A stretch of DNA of 40,544 nt from Streptomyces sp. TRM64462 (GTDB lineage: Bacteria > Actinomycetota > Actinomycetes > Streptomycetales > Streptomycetaceae), in the NCBI RefSeq assembly GCF_013362995.1, contig NZ_JABWDV010000361.1, positions 1 to 40,544 of the forward strand. The letters run 5' to 3'. Of the stretch, positions 31,248 to 39,187 are shown piece after piece; the first letter of the stretch is position 1, and each line of letters opens with the position of its first letter. The notes under the pieces were generated by a model. That model made no database searches and had not been told where the DNA came from. It was given only the letters and a program-made list of their open reading frames with translations. A program made the translations under genes and the position numbers.

Positions 31248-32450
31248 AGCGGGGCGTACGGAGCCGTAGATCGGCATGGAGGAGATGGACTCCTCCCGGA
31301 CGGTCGTGCCCGGCTTCGGCGCGTGGATCATCTTGCCGCCGCCGATGTAGACGCCGACGTGGCTGATGTCGTCGTAGAAGAACACCAGGTCGCCGGGGAG
31401 CAGATCCTCCGTGGCGACCCGCTGCCCCACCTTCACCTGGTCCCACGTCGTACGGGGCAGGTCGACGCCGGCCGCCTTCCAGGCCGCCTGGGTCAGGCCC
31501 GAGCAGTCGTACGAGGACGGGCCCGTCGCGCCCCACACGTACGGCTTGCCGATCTGGGCGCGGGCGAAGGCCAGCACCTTCTCGGCCTTGGCCGCGTAGT
31601 CGGAGTCGGTGTCGGAGCTGGTGCCTGTGCCTTCGGTGGGCGGGGGCGGTGTCGGTGCCCCGGTCGTCGGCCCCTGCTCCTGCTGCTGCGCCTGCTGCTC
31701 CTGGGCCCGGCGCGCCGCCTCCTCGCGGGCCAGCCGCTCGGCCTCCGCCTTCGCCCGTTCCTCCGCGCGGCGGCGGGCCTCGGCCTCCCGCTGCCGCTCC
31801 AGCGCGGCCAGCCGCTCCCGCTCCTCCGCCGTCAGCCGGTCCAGCAGCGTCCGCGCCTCGGCCAGCTTCCGCTGCACGGTCTGCTTCGACCTGCGCAGCT
31901 CGGCCTGCGACTCCGTGAGGGCCTCCAGGCTCCGCGTCGCCTCGGCGCGCTGCTGCGCGGCCTCCGCCTGCTGCGCCTGGAAGTCGGTGACCGCCCGTCG
32001 CTGCCGGTCCGTGAGCCGGTCCAGGAGCTGTGCCTGGTCGACATACGCCTGCGGGCTGTCCGAGAACAGCAGCGACGCCGTCGGGCCGAGCGTCCCCGAC
32101 CGGTACTGCGCCGCCGCGTACCCGCCGAGCGCGCGCCGCGACGCGTTGAGCGCCTCCGTGCGCCGCGCCGCCTCGTCGAGCATGCCGTCGACCTTGCTCT
32201 TCTGCCGGTCGGCGGCCTCCTTGGCCTTGTTGTACCGCTGCGTCGCCGTACCGGCCTGCCGGTACAGATCGTCGACCTTGCGCTGGACCTCCTCCACCGT
32301 CGGCTTGTCGTCTCCGGGCGCGGCCATCGCGTTCTGTGTGGACAGCAGGGTCATGGAGGCGAGCGCCGCCGTCGTGAAGCCGACGGCGGGGGAGTGGGCA
32401 TGGAGCGTACGGGCGGTGGTGCGGCTGCGCGGTTTGCGATGCGATGCCAA
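31245..32450 (-). CDS. Secreted NlpC/P60 peptidoglycan endopeptidase with riboswitch-controlled expression
   Basis: Paralogue of the gene at 29503 (401 residues). Start TTG 32450 follows AAGGAG (32461-32466) at 10 nt; no in-frame ATG is nearby. It begins MASHRKPRSRTTARTLHAHS, followed by a signal peptide (VGFTTAALASMTLLSTQNAMA) and a long coiled coil (about 45-260, ending in a Glu/Ala/Arg-rich RREAEARRRAEERAKAEAERL-like run). A Gln/Pro/Thr linker precedes the catalytic domain with Cys316 in SSYDCSGLTQ, His364 in ISHVGVYIG and His376 in MIHAPK. The leader contains a ydaO-type riboswitch, which in Streptomyces links such hydrolases to the second messenger c-di-AMP and thus to germination and wall remodelling (known for rpfA and related genes). 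The two paralogues differ mainly in this control element and linker length. Confidence 0.93.
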   Translation of the reverse strand: MASHRKPRSRTTARTLHAHSPAVGFTTAALASMTLLSTQNAMAAPGDDKPTVEEVQRKVDDLYRQAGTATQRYNKAKEAADRQKSKVDGMLDEAARRTEALNASRRALGGYAAAQYRSGTLGPTASLLFSDSPQAYVDQAQLLDRLTDRQRRAVTDFQAQQAEAAQQRAEATRSLEALTESQAELRRSKQTVQRKLAEARTLLDRLTAEERERLAALERQREAEARRRAEERAKAEAERLAREEAARRAQEQQAQQQEQGPTTGAPTPPPPTEGTGTSSDTDSDYAAKAEKVLAFARAQIGKPYVWGATGPSSYDCSGLTQAAWKAAGVDLPRTTWDQVKVGQRVATEDLLPGDLVFFYDDISHVGVYIGGGKMIHAPKPGTTVREESISSMPIYGSVRPA

Positions 32451-32460
32451 GGGTCGGCAT

Positions 32461-32682
32461 CTCCTTCCGTGGGCCGCCTACCGGGTTAGCTGTCGGGTTC
32501 GGGCGCGGATGCGGAAGGTGCTGCCCTACGGCCTCGCCGCAGGCGGCGGCGCGGGCCGATTCACCCCGGTGGTACTGGTGGGTCCCCGGCTCCGGGACCG
32601 CCCGAGGGCAGGCGGAAGTAGGCCGGATTCGGCGGAGCGGCCCGATCGGCGCGGGTCGCCGTAAGGGGGACAGGCCGCTTGG
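32461..32682 (-). ncRNA. ydaO-type (c-di-AMP) riboswitch
   Basis: The untranslated leader of the NlpC/P60 gene carries conserved blocks I recognise from actinobacterial ydaO elements. On the minus strand these are CCGGGGACCC near 32580-32590, GGGGTGAATCGGCC (32554-32567), and near the 3' end GACAGCTAACCCGGTAGGCGGC (reading across 32473-32494, of which the core is GCTAACCCGGTAGGCGG), directly before the ribosome site. Length of about 220 nt fits. Ligand binding normally turns expression off in this class. The 5' boundary is set from the predicted transcription start and is approximate. Confidence 0.82.
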
Positions 32683-32688
32683 GCGAGC

Positions 32689-32718
32689 ACGCTAGCCAAC
32701 CTGTGGTGGCGCTGTGAA
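32689..32718 (-). promoter_or_regulatory. Promoter of the riboswitch-controlled NlpC/P60 gene
   Basis: TTCACA (32713-32718) and TAGCGT (32689-32694) separated by 18 bp on the minus strand; 5 of 6 bases match the -35 consensus. Predicted start is near 32682, directly at the riboswitch. Confidence 0.6.
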
Positions 32719-32840
32719 GGATGATGTGCGATATGCCCGATACATTTCCGTGACCTTGTCGTGGGGTCGCCGCAGTGTCGCGCAGCGTGAGGGTGGCGGT
32801 GAGGGTGGCCGTAACGGCCCGGGGTGTCGGTGGGGGCGCC

Positions 32841-32846
32841 TAGACT
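32841..32846 (+). promoter_or_regulatory. -10 box of pcrA
   Basis: TAGACT ends 9 nt before ATG 32856. There is no ribosome site in the interval (CGATAGGCG), so the leader is very short or absent. Confidence 0.45.
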
Positions 32847-32855
32847 CGATAGGCG

Positions 32856-35336
32856 ATGAGCAGCAGCCTCTTTGACGACAGCTTCCTGGCGGACCTCCGC
32901 AACCACCACGCGGAGGAGCCCCCGCCGCCCGAGGACTCCGAAGGCCACGGCCCGCCCGCGGAGGAGGTCCCGCACGACCTCTTCGACGGCCGGTTCGACG
33001 TGCCCCCGGCCCGGGACGCGTACTACCGCGACGGGGCGGCGCGCCCCGCCGTGGACCCCGCCGCGCTGCTGGAGGGGCTGAACGAGCAGCAGCGCGCCGC
33101 CGTCGTCCACACCGGCACGCCGCTGCTCATCGTGGCCGGTGCGGGCTCCGGCAAGACCCGCGTCCTCACGCACCGCATCGCCCACCTCCTCGGCACGCGG
33201 CATGTGCACCCCGGCCAGATACTGGCGATCACGTTCACCAACAAGGCCGCCGGCGAGATGAAGGAGCGCGTCGAGCAGCTCGTCGGGCCGCGTGCCAACG
33301 CCATGTGGGTGATGACGTTCCACAGCGCGTGCGTCCGCATCCTGCGCCGCGAGTCGAAGCGGCTCGGCTTCACGTCGTCGTTCTCGATCTACGACGCGGC
33401 CGACTCGAAGCGCCTCATGGCGCTGGTCTGCCGTGATCTGGACCTGGACCCGAAGCGGTACCCGCCGAAGTCGTTCAGCGCGAAGATCTCGAACCTGAAG
33501 AACGAGCTGATCGACGAGGAGACCTTCGCCGACCAGGCGGCCGACGGCTTCGAGAAGACCCTCGCCGAGGCCTACCGCATGTACCAGGCGCGGCTGCGCG
33601 AGGCGAACGCCCTGGACTTCGACGACATCATCATGACGACGGTCCACCTGCTCCAGGCGTTCCCGGACGTCGCGGAGCACTACCGCCGCCGCTTCCGGCA
33701 CGTCCTCGTCGACGAGTACCAGGACACCAACCACGCCCAGTACACCCTCGTACGGGAGCTGGTCGGCCAGCCGGGCGGCGAGGGCGACCCGGAACCGGCC
33801 GAGCTGTGCGTCGTCGGTGACGCCGACCAGTCGATCTACGCCTTCCGCGGCGCGACGATCCGCAACATCCTCCAGTTCGAGGAGGACTACCCTGACGCGA
33901 CGACGATCCTGCTGGAGCAGAACTACCGCTCCACACAGACCATCCTGTCCGCGGCCAACGCGGTCATCGAGCGCAACGAGAGCCGCCGCCCCAAGAACCT
34001 GTGGACGAACGCGGGCGCGGGCGCGGGCATCACCGGGTACGTCGCGGACACCGAGCACGACGAGGCGCAGTTCGTCGCGGACGAGATCGACCGGCTCACG
34101 GACGCGGGCGACGCGAAGGCCGGCGACGTCGCCGTCTTCTACCGTACGAACGCCCAGTCCCGTGTCTTCGAAGAGGTCTTCATCCGCGTCGGCCTGCCCT
34201 ACAAGGTCGTCGGCGGCGTCCGCTTCTACGAGCGCAAGGAGGTCCGGGACGTCCTCGCGTACCTGCGCGTCCTGGCCAACCCGGAGGACGCGGTGCCGCT
34301 GCGCCGGATCCTCAACGTGCCGAAGCGCGGCATCGGGGAGCGCGCCGAGGCCATGATCGAGGCCCTCGCGCTCCGCGAGAAGGTCACCTTCCCGCAGGCG
34401 CTGAAGCGGGTCGACGAGGCGTACGGCATGGCGGCGCGGTCGTCGAACGCCGTGAAGCGGTTCAACCAGCTCATGGACGACCTGCGCACGGTCGTCGAGT
34501 CCGGCGCCGGCCCGGCCGTGGTCCTGGAGGCCGTCCTGGAGCGGACCGGCTACCTCGCGGAGCTCCAGGCGTCGACGGACCCGCAGGACGAGACGCGCAT
34601 CGAGAACCTCCAGGAGCTGGCGGCGGTGGCGCTGGAGTTCGAGCAGGAGCGCGGCGAGGCCGAGGGCGCGGGCACCCTGGCCGAGTTCCTGGAGAAGGTG
34701 GCCCTGGTCGCGGACTCGGACCAGATCCCGGACGAGGACACGGAGGGCGACGGCGTCATCACGCTGATGACCCTGCACACCGCGAAGGGCCTGGAGTTCC
34801 CCGTGGTGTTCCTGACGGGCCTGGAGGACGGCGTGTTCCCGCACATGCGGGCGCTGGGCCAGGTCAAGGAGCTGGAGGAGGAGCGGCGCCTGGCGTACGT
34901 CGGCATCACCCGCGCCCGCGAGCGCCTGTACCTGACGCGGTCGACGATGCGCAGCGCCTGGGGCCAGCCCGCGTACAACCCGCCGTCCCGGTTCCTGGAG
35001 GAGATCCCGGAGCGGTACGTGCAGTGGAAGCGCACCGGCCGCTCGGGCCCGGCCGGCGCCGCGTCCGGCCGCCCGTCGAGCCCGGCGTCGGGCGTCGCCG
35101 CGGCCCTGTCGGCGTCCCGTACGCGCTCGGGCCCCTCGGGCTTCGCGACCCGGCGCACGGCCGACAAGCCGGTCATCGCCCTCGCGGTCGGCGACCGCGT
35201 CACCCACGACCAGTTCGGCCTCGGCACGGTCATGGCCGTCACCGGCGCGGCGGACGACGCCCAGGCCACCATCGACTTCGGCGACGGCAAACCGAAGCGC
35301 CTGCTGCTGCGCTACGCACCGGTCGAGAAGCTGTAG
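32856..35336 (+). CDS. pcrA: ATP-dependent DNA helicase PcrA (UvrD/Rep family)
   Basis: Superfamily 1 3'-5' helicase of 826 residues, acting in repair, replication restart and removal of stalled RNA polymerase. An acidic, Pro-rich N-terminal extension of about 65 residues precedes the Q-motif region (LNEQQRAAVVHTGTPLLIVAGAGSGKTRV, Walker A Lys100). Further motifs are LAITFTNKAAGEM (Ia), VLVDEYQDTNHAQY (II), VVGDADQSIYAFRGA (III), LLEQNYRST (IV), ITLMTLHTAKGLEFPVVFLTG (V) and RRLAYVGITRARERLYL (VI). The C terminus ends in the Tudor-like domain VGDRVTHDQFGLGTVMAV...RLLLRYAPVEKL that contacts RNA polymerase in PcrA. The linker before it is Ala/Ser/Arg-rich. Full length for an actinobacterial PcrA. 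Confidence 0.97.
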   Translation: MSSSLFDDSFLADLRNHHAEEPPPPEDSEGHGPPAEEVPHDLFDGRFDVPPARDAYYRDGAARPAVDPAALLEGLNEQQRAAVVHTGTPLLIVAGAGSGKTRVLTHRIAHLLGTRHVHPGQILAITFTNKAAGEMKERVEQLVGPRANAMWVMTFHSACVRILRRESKRLGFTSSFSIYDAADSKRLMALVCRDLDLDPKRYPPKSFSAKISNLKNELIDEETFADQAADGFEKTLAEAYRMYQARLREANALDFDDIIMTTVHLLQAFPDVAEHYRRRFRHVLVDEYQDTNHAQYTLVRELVGQPGGEGDPEPAELCVVGDADQSIYAFRGATIRNILQFEEDYPDATTILLEQNYRSTQTILSAANAVIERNESRRPKNLWTNAGAGAGITGYVADTEHDEAQFVADEIDRLTDAGDAKAGDVAVFYRTNAQSRVFEEVFIRVGLPYKVVGGVRFYERKEVRDVLAYLRVLANPEDAVPLRRILNVPKRGIGERAEAMIEALALREKVTFPQALKRVDEAYGMAARSSNAVKRFNQLMDDLRTVVESGAGPAVVLEAVLERTGYLAELQASTDPQDETRIENLQELAAVALEFEQERGEAEGAGTLAEFLEKVALVADSDQIPDEDTEGDGVITLMTLHTAKGLEFPVVFLTGLEDGVFPHMRALGQVKELEEERRLAYVGITRARERLYLTRSTMRSAWGQPAYNPPSRFLEEIPERYVQWKRTGRSGPAGAASGRPSSPASGVAAALSASRTRSGPSGFATRRTADKPVIALAVGDRVTHDQFGLGTVMAVTGAADDAQATIDFGDGKPKRLLLRYAPVEKL

Positions 35337-35362
35337 CGGCTGCGCGCCGCCCGGCGTGGCGC

Positions 35363-35405
35363 GGCGCTGCGCGCGCAGCGCCCGCCGGGGCTGTGCCTCG
35401 GCGGG
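35363..35405. terminator. Terminator hairpins between convergent pcrA and M23 genes
   Basis: GGCGCTGC-gcgc-GCAGCGCC (35363-35382) and the overlapping CCCGCCG...CGGCGGG (35381-35387 with 35399-35405) in the 106-bp gap. Both are GC-only stems without T-runs. Confidence 0.6.
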
Positions 35406-35442
35406 CGGGTGCGCGGGCGCGCGTGTGCGGGGGGCGCGGGTG

Positions 35443-36993
35443 TCAGCCCGTGGGGCTCAGGCCCTTGTTGCGGAGCCACTGCTCCGGGTCGATGGCCGCG
35501 CCGCCGCCGGGGCGCACCTCGAAGTGGAGGTGGGGGCCCGTGGAGTTGCCGGAGTTGCCGGAGTACGCGATGACGTCGCCCGCCTTCACCGGGCCCGAGC
35601 GGATCTTGGCGCTGCTGAGGTGGCAGTACCAGGTCTCGGTGCCGTCCTTGGCGGTCACGATGACCATGTTCCCGTACGCGCTGTTCCACTGGGTGCGTAC
35701 GGTCCCGTCGGTGGCGGCCATGACGGGTGTGCCGTACTGGACGGGGAAGTCGATGCCCGTGTGCAGGGACATCCAGTTGATGCCCGCCTGCCCGTAGCGC
35801 GCGCTCAGTTGGTGCAGGCTCACCGGCAGGGCGAACTTCGGGCGCATCGCCTCGCGGCGCGCGGCCTCCTCGGCGCGCTTCTTGCGCTCCGCCTCCTGCC
35901 GTTCCTTGAGGTCGATGCGCTCCTGGGTGCGGCTGGCGCGGTCGCCGAAGTCGCGGGCGTCGGCGCTGAGCGCGGCGAGCTGCGTGTCCAGCGCGCTGTT
36001 CGCGACGGCCGGTTTCACCGCGGCCGGGTCGTCGGCGGCCACCGCCGGGCTCTCGTCCTTCGTTTCGTTGCCGGTCAGGCCGCTGACGGAGGCGGCCGCG
36101 ATACCGGCGACGCCCATCACGCACGCGGACGGCACCGCGACGGTCAGCAGCGCGGAACGCTTCGCCGGGGTACGGCGCCTGCCGCGGCTGCCGCCGGCGC
36201 GGCGGCCCGAGCGGGGCGCGGCGGCTCCGGCGGCCGCGGCGGCCGGGGTGGCCGCGACCACCGGTTCGGTGGGGATCTCCGTGGCGGAGCCGTCCGGTCC
36301 GGTGTCGGCCTCGGTGTCGGCGTCGAACTCCTCCGGCTCCGCCTGTGCCGCGTGCTCGGCGTGACCGAGGTGCTCGGCGTGATCGGCGTGCTCGGGCTCG
36401 TGGAGTTCCGGCTCGGGGACCGTCTCCGTGACGGCCGCGTAGTCGTACTGCTCGGGGACGAACGTTTCGACGGGCGTTTCGGCCGTCGTGGACGCGTAGT
36501 TCCAGGCGGTGGCGTCGTACGCGCCCGTGTCGAACCCGCCGGTGTACCACTGGCCCGTGGTCGTGTCGTACGCGGTCGCCGTCGCCGTCGCCGACTGCTG
36601 GGCGGCGTCCGTCTGTTGGGCTTCGTGCGCCTGGTTCCAGGCGGTGGCGTCCCACTGGCCGGTGTAGGCGGAGGACTCGTCCCACTGCTGCGTCGCGGTC
36701 GCGGCATTCCACTGCGTGGAGTCGTACTGGCCGCTGTGCCCGGCGTCGTAACCCGTACCGGCCTGCGCTCCGTACAGCGCGTCGTTCGCGGTCGTGTAGG
36801 CGCCGGTGTCGTAAGCCGCGGTGCCGTAAGTCCCGGTGTCGTAACTCCCGGTCTCGTAACTGCTCATGTCGTAGGCGCCCGTCCCGTAACCACCCGTGTC
36901 ATAGCCGGTGGTCTGGTAAGCGCCCGTCTCGTAGCTGCCCGTGGCGTACGCGTCGTCTCCGACGTAGCCGGCGTGGGGGTGCTGGTCGTTCAC
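35443..36993 (-). CDS. Membrane-anchored M23 (LytM-type) metallopeptidase
   Basis: A 516-residue wall peptidase. The frame is open far upstream; GTG 36993, shortly after GAGAGAGAAG and before NDQHPHAGYV, is the likely start (TTG 36996 is adjacent). Residues 16-69 are Tyr-x-Thr-Gly repeats, followed by more Tyr/Thr/Gln/Trp-rich sequence and an acidic HAEH segment, all cytosolic. A basic stretch (GRRAGGSRGRRRTPAKR) precedes the single membrane helix (SALLTVAVPSACVMGVAGIAAAS). Outside come a coiled coil (about 320-375, RTQERIDLKERQEAERKKRAEE) and the M23 domain with zinc ligands His411 and Asp415 (HTGID) and catalytic/metal His488 and His490 (PHLHFEV). It should cleave peptidoglycan cross-bridges. 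Convergent with pcrA. Confidence 0.9.
   Translation of the reverse strand: MNDQHPHAGYVGDDAYATGSYETGAYQTTGYDTGGYGTGAYDMSSYETGSYDTGTYGTAAYDTGAYTTANDALYGAQAGTGYDAGHSGQYDSTQWNAATATQQWDESSAYTGQWDATAWNQAHEAQQTDAAQQSATATATAYDTTTGQWYTGGFDTGAYDATAWNYASTTAETPVETFVPEQYDYAAVTETVPEPELHEPEHADHAEHLGHAEHAAQAEPEEFDADTEADTGPDGSATEIPTEPVVAATPAAAAAGAAAPRSGRRAGGSRGRRRTPAKRSALLTVAVPSACVMGVAGIAAASVSGLTGNETKDESPAVAADDPAAVKPAVANSALDTQLAALSADARDFGDRASRTQERIDLKERQEAERKKRAEEAARREAMRPKFALPVSLHQLSARYGQAGINWMSLHTGIDFPVQYGTPVMAATDGTVRTQWNSAYGNMVIVTAKDGTETWYCHLSSAKIRSGPVKAGDVIAYSGNSGNSTGPHLHFEVRPGGGAAIDPEQWLRNKGLSPTG
36787..36948 (-). repeat. Degenerate 15-bp repeats coding for Y-x-T-G-x
   Basis: About ten imperfect 15-bp units (for example YETGA, YDTGG, YGTGA, YETGS, YDTGT) at the N terminus of the M23 protein. 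The period keeps the frame. Confidence 0.75.
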
Positions 36994-37076
36994 CAACTTC
37001 TCTCTCGCCTCGGCAGCAGGACAAGGTCTGGGCATGGCCTCCGGAGGAGGACCCAGAGGGGGAAGCAGTGGGCGCG

Positions 37077-37106
37077 ACTGTACCCGGCGGTATGCGCAAC
37101 CGACAA
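37077..37106 (-). promoter_or_regulatory. Promoter of the M23 peptidase gene
   Basis: TTGTCG (37101-37106) and TACAGT (37077-37082) separated by 18 bp on the minus strand, about 85 bp upstream of the start. The leader between shows no riboswitch that I recognise. Confidence 0.55.
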
Positions 37107-37217
37107 TCTTCCACCGGGTGTACGCCCGGCGGAAACGGGCATTCGGCCGCCTTTCGGCGGAGCGCACACCGAGCCTTGGCGGTACGTTCGAAAGATGTTC
37201 GACGTGTGGTGATGTCA

Positions 37218-38060
37218 TCACGCCACCGACACGGACCCCGCCCCTCCGTTTTCCGCCGTTCCGGCCCCGGGGCGGTCGCCGGCCAGCTCCTCGCGGATGC
37301 GCGCCGCCACCGCGGGGTGGACCGGCAGTGCGAGATGGCCGATACCGAGGACCTTGACGTTCTCCGCGATCAGGTCCGGGTGCGCGAGCCGCGCCGTGTC
37401 GGCGGGCACCATCCAGTGGTCGAACTCGCTCCAGAAGCTGACGAACCGGGTGCGGCAGCCGGGCGCCGGCTCGTCCAGCTCGCGCAGCACGGAGGAGCCG
37501 GGGCGCATCTGCCGGACCAGGGGGTGGACGTTCGCGAGCGGGACGACGGCCGTGCCGGCGTGCGGGGTGCCGAGCGTGATCACCGTACGGACGTGGCGGT
37601 CGCCGCCGAGCCGCTGGACGTAGTAGCGGGCGATGAGGCCGCCGAGGCTGTGGCCGACGAGGTCCACCTGGTGGTGGCCCGTGCGGGCGCGGACGTCCTC
37701 GACGTGGCGGGCCAGCCGCTCGGCGGCGGACCGGAGGTCGCCGGTGAGGGGGGAGTGGTTGAGGGACTCGACGTGCCGGCGGCCGTCCTCGGCGAGGGCG
37801 CGGCGGAGCAGGACGAAGACCGAGCGGTTGTCGGCGAAGCCGTGGAGCAGGACGGCGGGCGGGGGCACGGGCGGCGGCGCGGGTGCGGGGCCGTGCTGCG
37901 GGCGGGCGTGCGGCGGGCACGGCGGGCGTGGTGGGCGCGGCGAGTGCGGCGGGCGCTCGGGGGTGACGCCGGTGGGGTAGAGGAGCAGGTGCCCGGCGAG
38001 AACGGCCAGCTCAAGGACCGTGGCCTTGATGTACTTGATGTAGGGGACGGACATGGCCAC
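37218..38060 (-). CDS. Alpha/beta-hydrolase lipase
   Basis: A 280-residue lipase-like hydrolase. AGGAGG (38068-38073) is 7 nt from GTG 38060, my preferred start; ATG 38054 and GTG 38063/38066 are in frame nearby. The N terminus has a hydrophobic segment (IKATVLELAVLAGHLLLYP) that may anchor it in the membrane, then a Pro/Arg/His-rich spacer. The hydrolase core shows the oxyanion motif AVLLHGFADNRSVF, nucleophile Ser138 in DLVGHSLGGLIARYYVQ, LGTPHAGT (typical of lactonising lipases), the probable acid in SEFDHWMVP and His in GIGHLALPVHPAV. It probably hydrolyses acyl esters at or outside the membrane. Divergent from icmB across 345 bp. Confidence 0.88.
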   Translation of the reverse strand: MAMSVPYIKYIKATVLELAVLAGHLLLYPTGVTPERPPHSPRPPRPPCPPHARPQHGPAPAPPPVPPPAVLLHGFADNRSVFVLLRRALAEDGRRHVESLNHSPLTGDLRSAAERLARHVEDVRARTGHHQVDLVGHSLGGLIARYYVQRLGGDRHVRTVITLGTPHAGTAVVPLANVHPLVRQMRPGSSVLRELDEPAPGCRTRFVSFWSEFDHWMVPADTARLAHPDLIAENVKVLGIGHLALPVHPAVAARIREELAGDRPGAGTAENGGAGSVSVA

Positions 38061-38405
38061 CACCACACCTCCTGGGGGAACGGCATACGGAGGGCGGCTC
38101 GGACCCCCCGTATGCCCTCAGGCGGCGCCGCGTCCGAGGGGTGGGGATAGGCCGTACCGCCGTGCCACGCGGCTGCTGGCACGGAGATACGACGACCTCG
38201 TCACGGCTCCCGTGTGCGTTCGTCCCGGCGGTGATCGATGGTCCGACTGCGGTCCGCCTGATGCGGGTACGACGCTCAGTGAACATGTCCCACGTGTGAT
38301 TTCCCCCTCGCTCCGCACCGTGAAACTGCCGGGTGCGGGATGCTGGGGATAACGTTCGTTCACCTCCCCGGCATACAGGTACGGGGGAGTCATGTGGAGG
38401 CAGTG
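38061..38405. other. Divergent intergenic region between lipase gene and icmB
   Basis: 345 bp containing both ribosome sites (AGGAGG at 38068-38073 for the lipase, GGAGG at 38396-38400 for icmB). I could not assign a promoter with confidence; GATAACGTTCGTTCAC (38349-38364) stands out as AT-richer. No gene is supported here. Confidence 0.4.
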
Positions 38406-38819
38406 ATGGGTGTGACCGGTCCGATCCGCGTGGTGGTCGCCAAGCCGGGTCTCGACGGCCACGATCGCGGTGCGAAGGTGATCGCGCGGGCGCTGCGGGA
38501 CGCCGGTATGGAGGTCATCTACACCGGCCTGCACCAGACGCCGGAGCAGATCGTCGACACGGCGATCCAGGAGGACGCGGACGCGATCGGTCTGTCGATC
38601 CTGTCGGGTGCGCACAACACCCTCTTCGCGAAGGTCCTGGAGCTGCTGAAGGAGCGCGACGCGGAGGACATCAAGGTCTTCGGCGGCGGGATCATCCCGG
38701 AGGCGGACATCCCGCCGCTGAAGGAGAAGGGCGTCGCGGAGATCTTCACGCCGGGCGCGACGACGGCGTCGATCGTGGACTGGGTCAACGCCAACGTCCG
38801 CCAGCCGGCCGACGCGTAA
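38406..38819 (+). CDS. icmB: Small (B12-binding) subunit of isobutyryl-CoA mutase
   Basis: A 137-residue coenzyme-B12-binding subunit. With the large subunit IcmA it interconverts isobutyryl-CoA and n-butyryl-CoA, linking valine breakdown to butyrate units for polyketides. Start ATG 38406 follows GGAGG at 5 nt. B12 motifs are intact: DGHDRG at 17-22 (His19 is the cobalt lower ligand), [10 protein letters not shown] (the SxL motif) and [12 protein letters not shown] (the GG motif). The fold is complete at family length and not fused to a catalytic domain. It could also serve another acyl-CoA mutase, since small subunits are alike. The large subunit is not in the window. Confidence 0.9.
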   Translation: MGVTGPIRVVVAKPGLDGHDRGAKVIARALRDAGMEVIYTGLHQTPEQIVDTAIQEDADAIGLSILSGAHNTLFAKVLELLKERDAEDIKVFGGGIIPEADIPPLKEKGVAEIFTPGATTASIVDWVNANVRQPADA

Positions 38820-39187
38820 GCTCCTGGCCGCCGGGGTTCCGCCGAGCGGGCGGCGACTGCGCCGAGCCGGCGGGGTTCGCCGGCCCGGGTTCCGCCGGGG
38901 CTCCGGCCCGGGGCTCGGGCGGGCCCGGGGCTGCACCGTGGGCCCGACGCTCGATCGCGGGCGGGGTAGCTGTGGCGCCGGTGGCGGCGCGCGCAGCCGC
39001 ACGGCCGCTCGATGCCGCCGCGTGTCCGGCACCGGGCCCGTGCCGAACCGGAGGGACCCGCGCCCGCCCGCCACGCCCGCCACGCCCGGCAGCAGGGGCC
39101 CGTGCCGCCCGGCCGAGCCGGAGGACCGGCTCCGCCCGGCCGAGCCGGAGGACCGGCCCAGGCAGCCCCGTCGGCTGCGGGTGGCGG
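38820..39187. other. Gene-free GC-rich stretch between convergent genes
   Basis: 368 bp of CCGG/GCCG-rich low-complexity sequence with many short inverted repeats (for example around 38835-38920) that may terminate icmB and the convergent gene. Short open frames exist on both strands, but none has a ribosome site or a protein-like composition. Confidence 0.5.
39106..39157. repeat. 25-bp direct repeat
   Basis: The 25-bp sequence at 39106-39130 (CGCCCGGCCGAGCCGGAGGA followed by CCGGC) is repeated exactly at 39133-39157, with a 2-bp spacer, close to the 3' end of the convergent DUF5691-like gene. Confidence 0.8.

Noticed and set aside
36994..37920. Upstream extension of the M23 peptidase frame
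   Set aside because: It runs antisense or out of frame through the lipase gene, with Arg/Pro-rich shadow sequence; a promoter and start lie at 37077-37106 and 36993.
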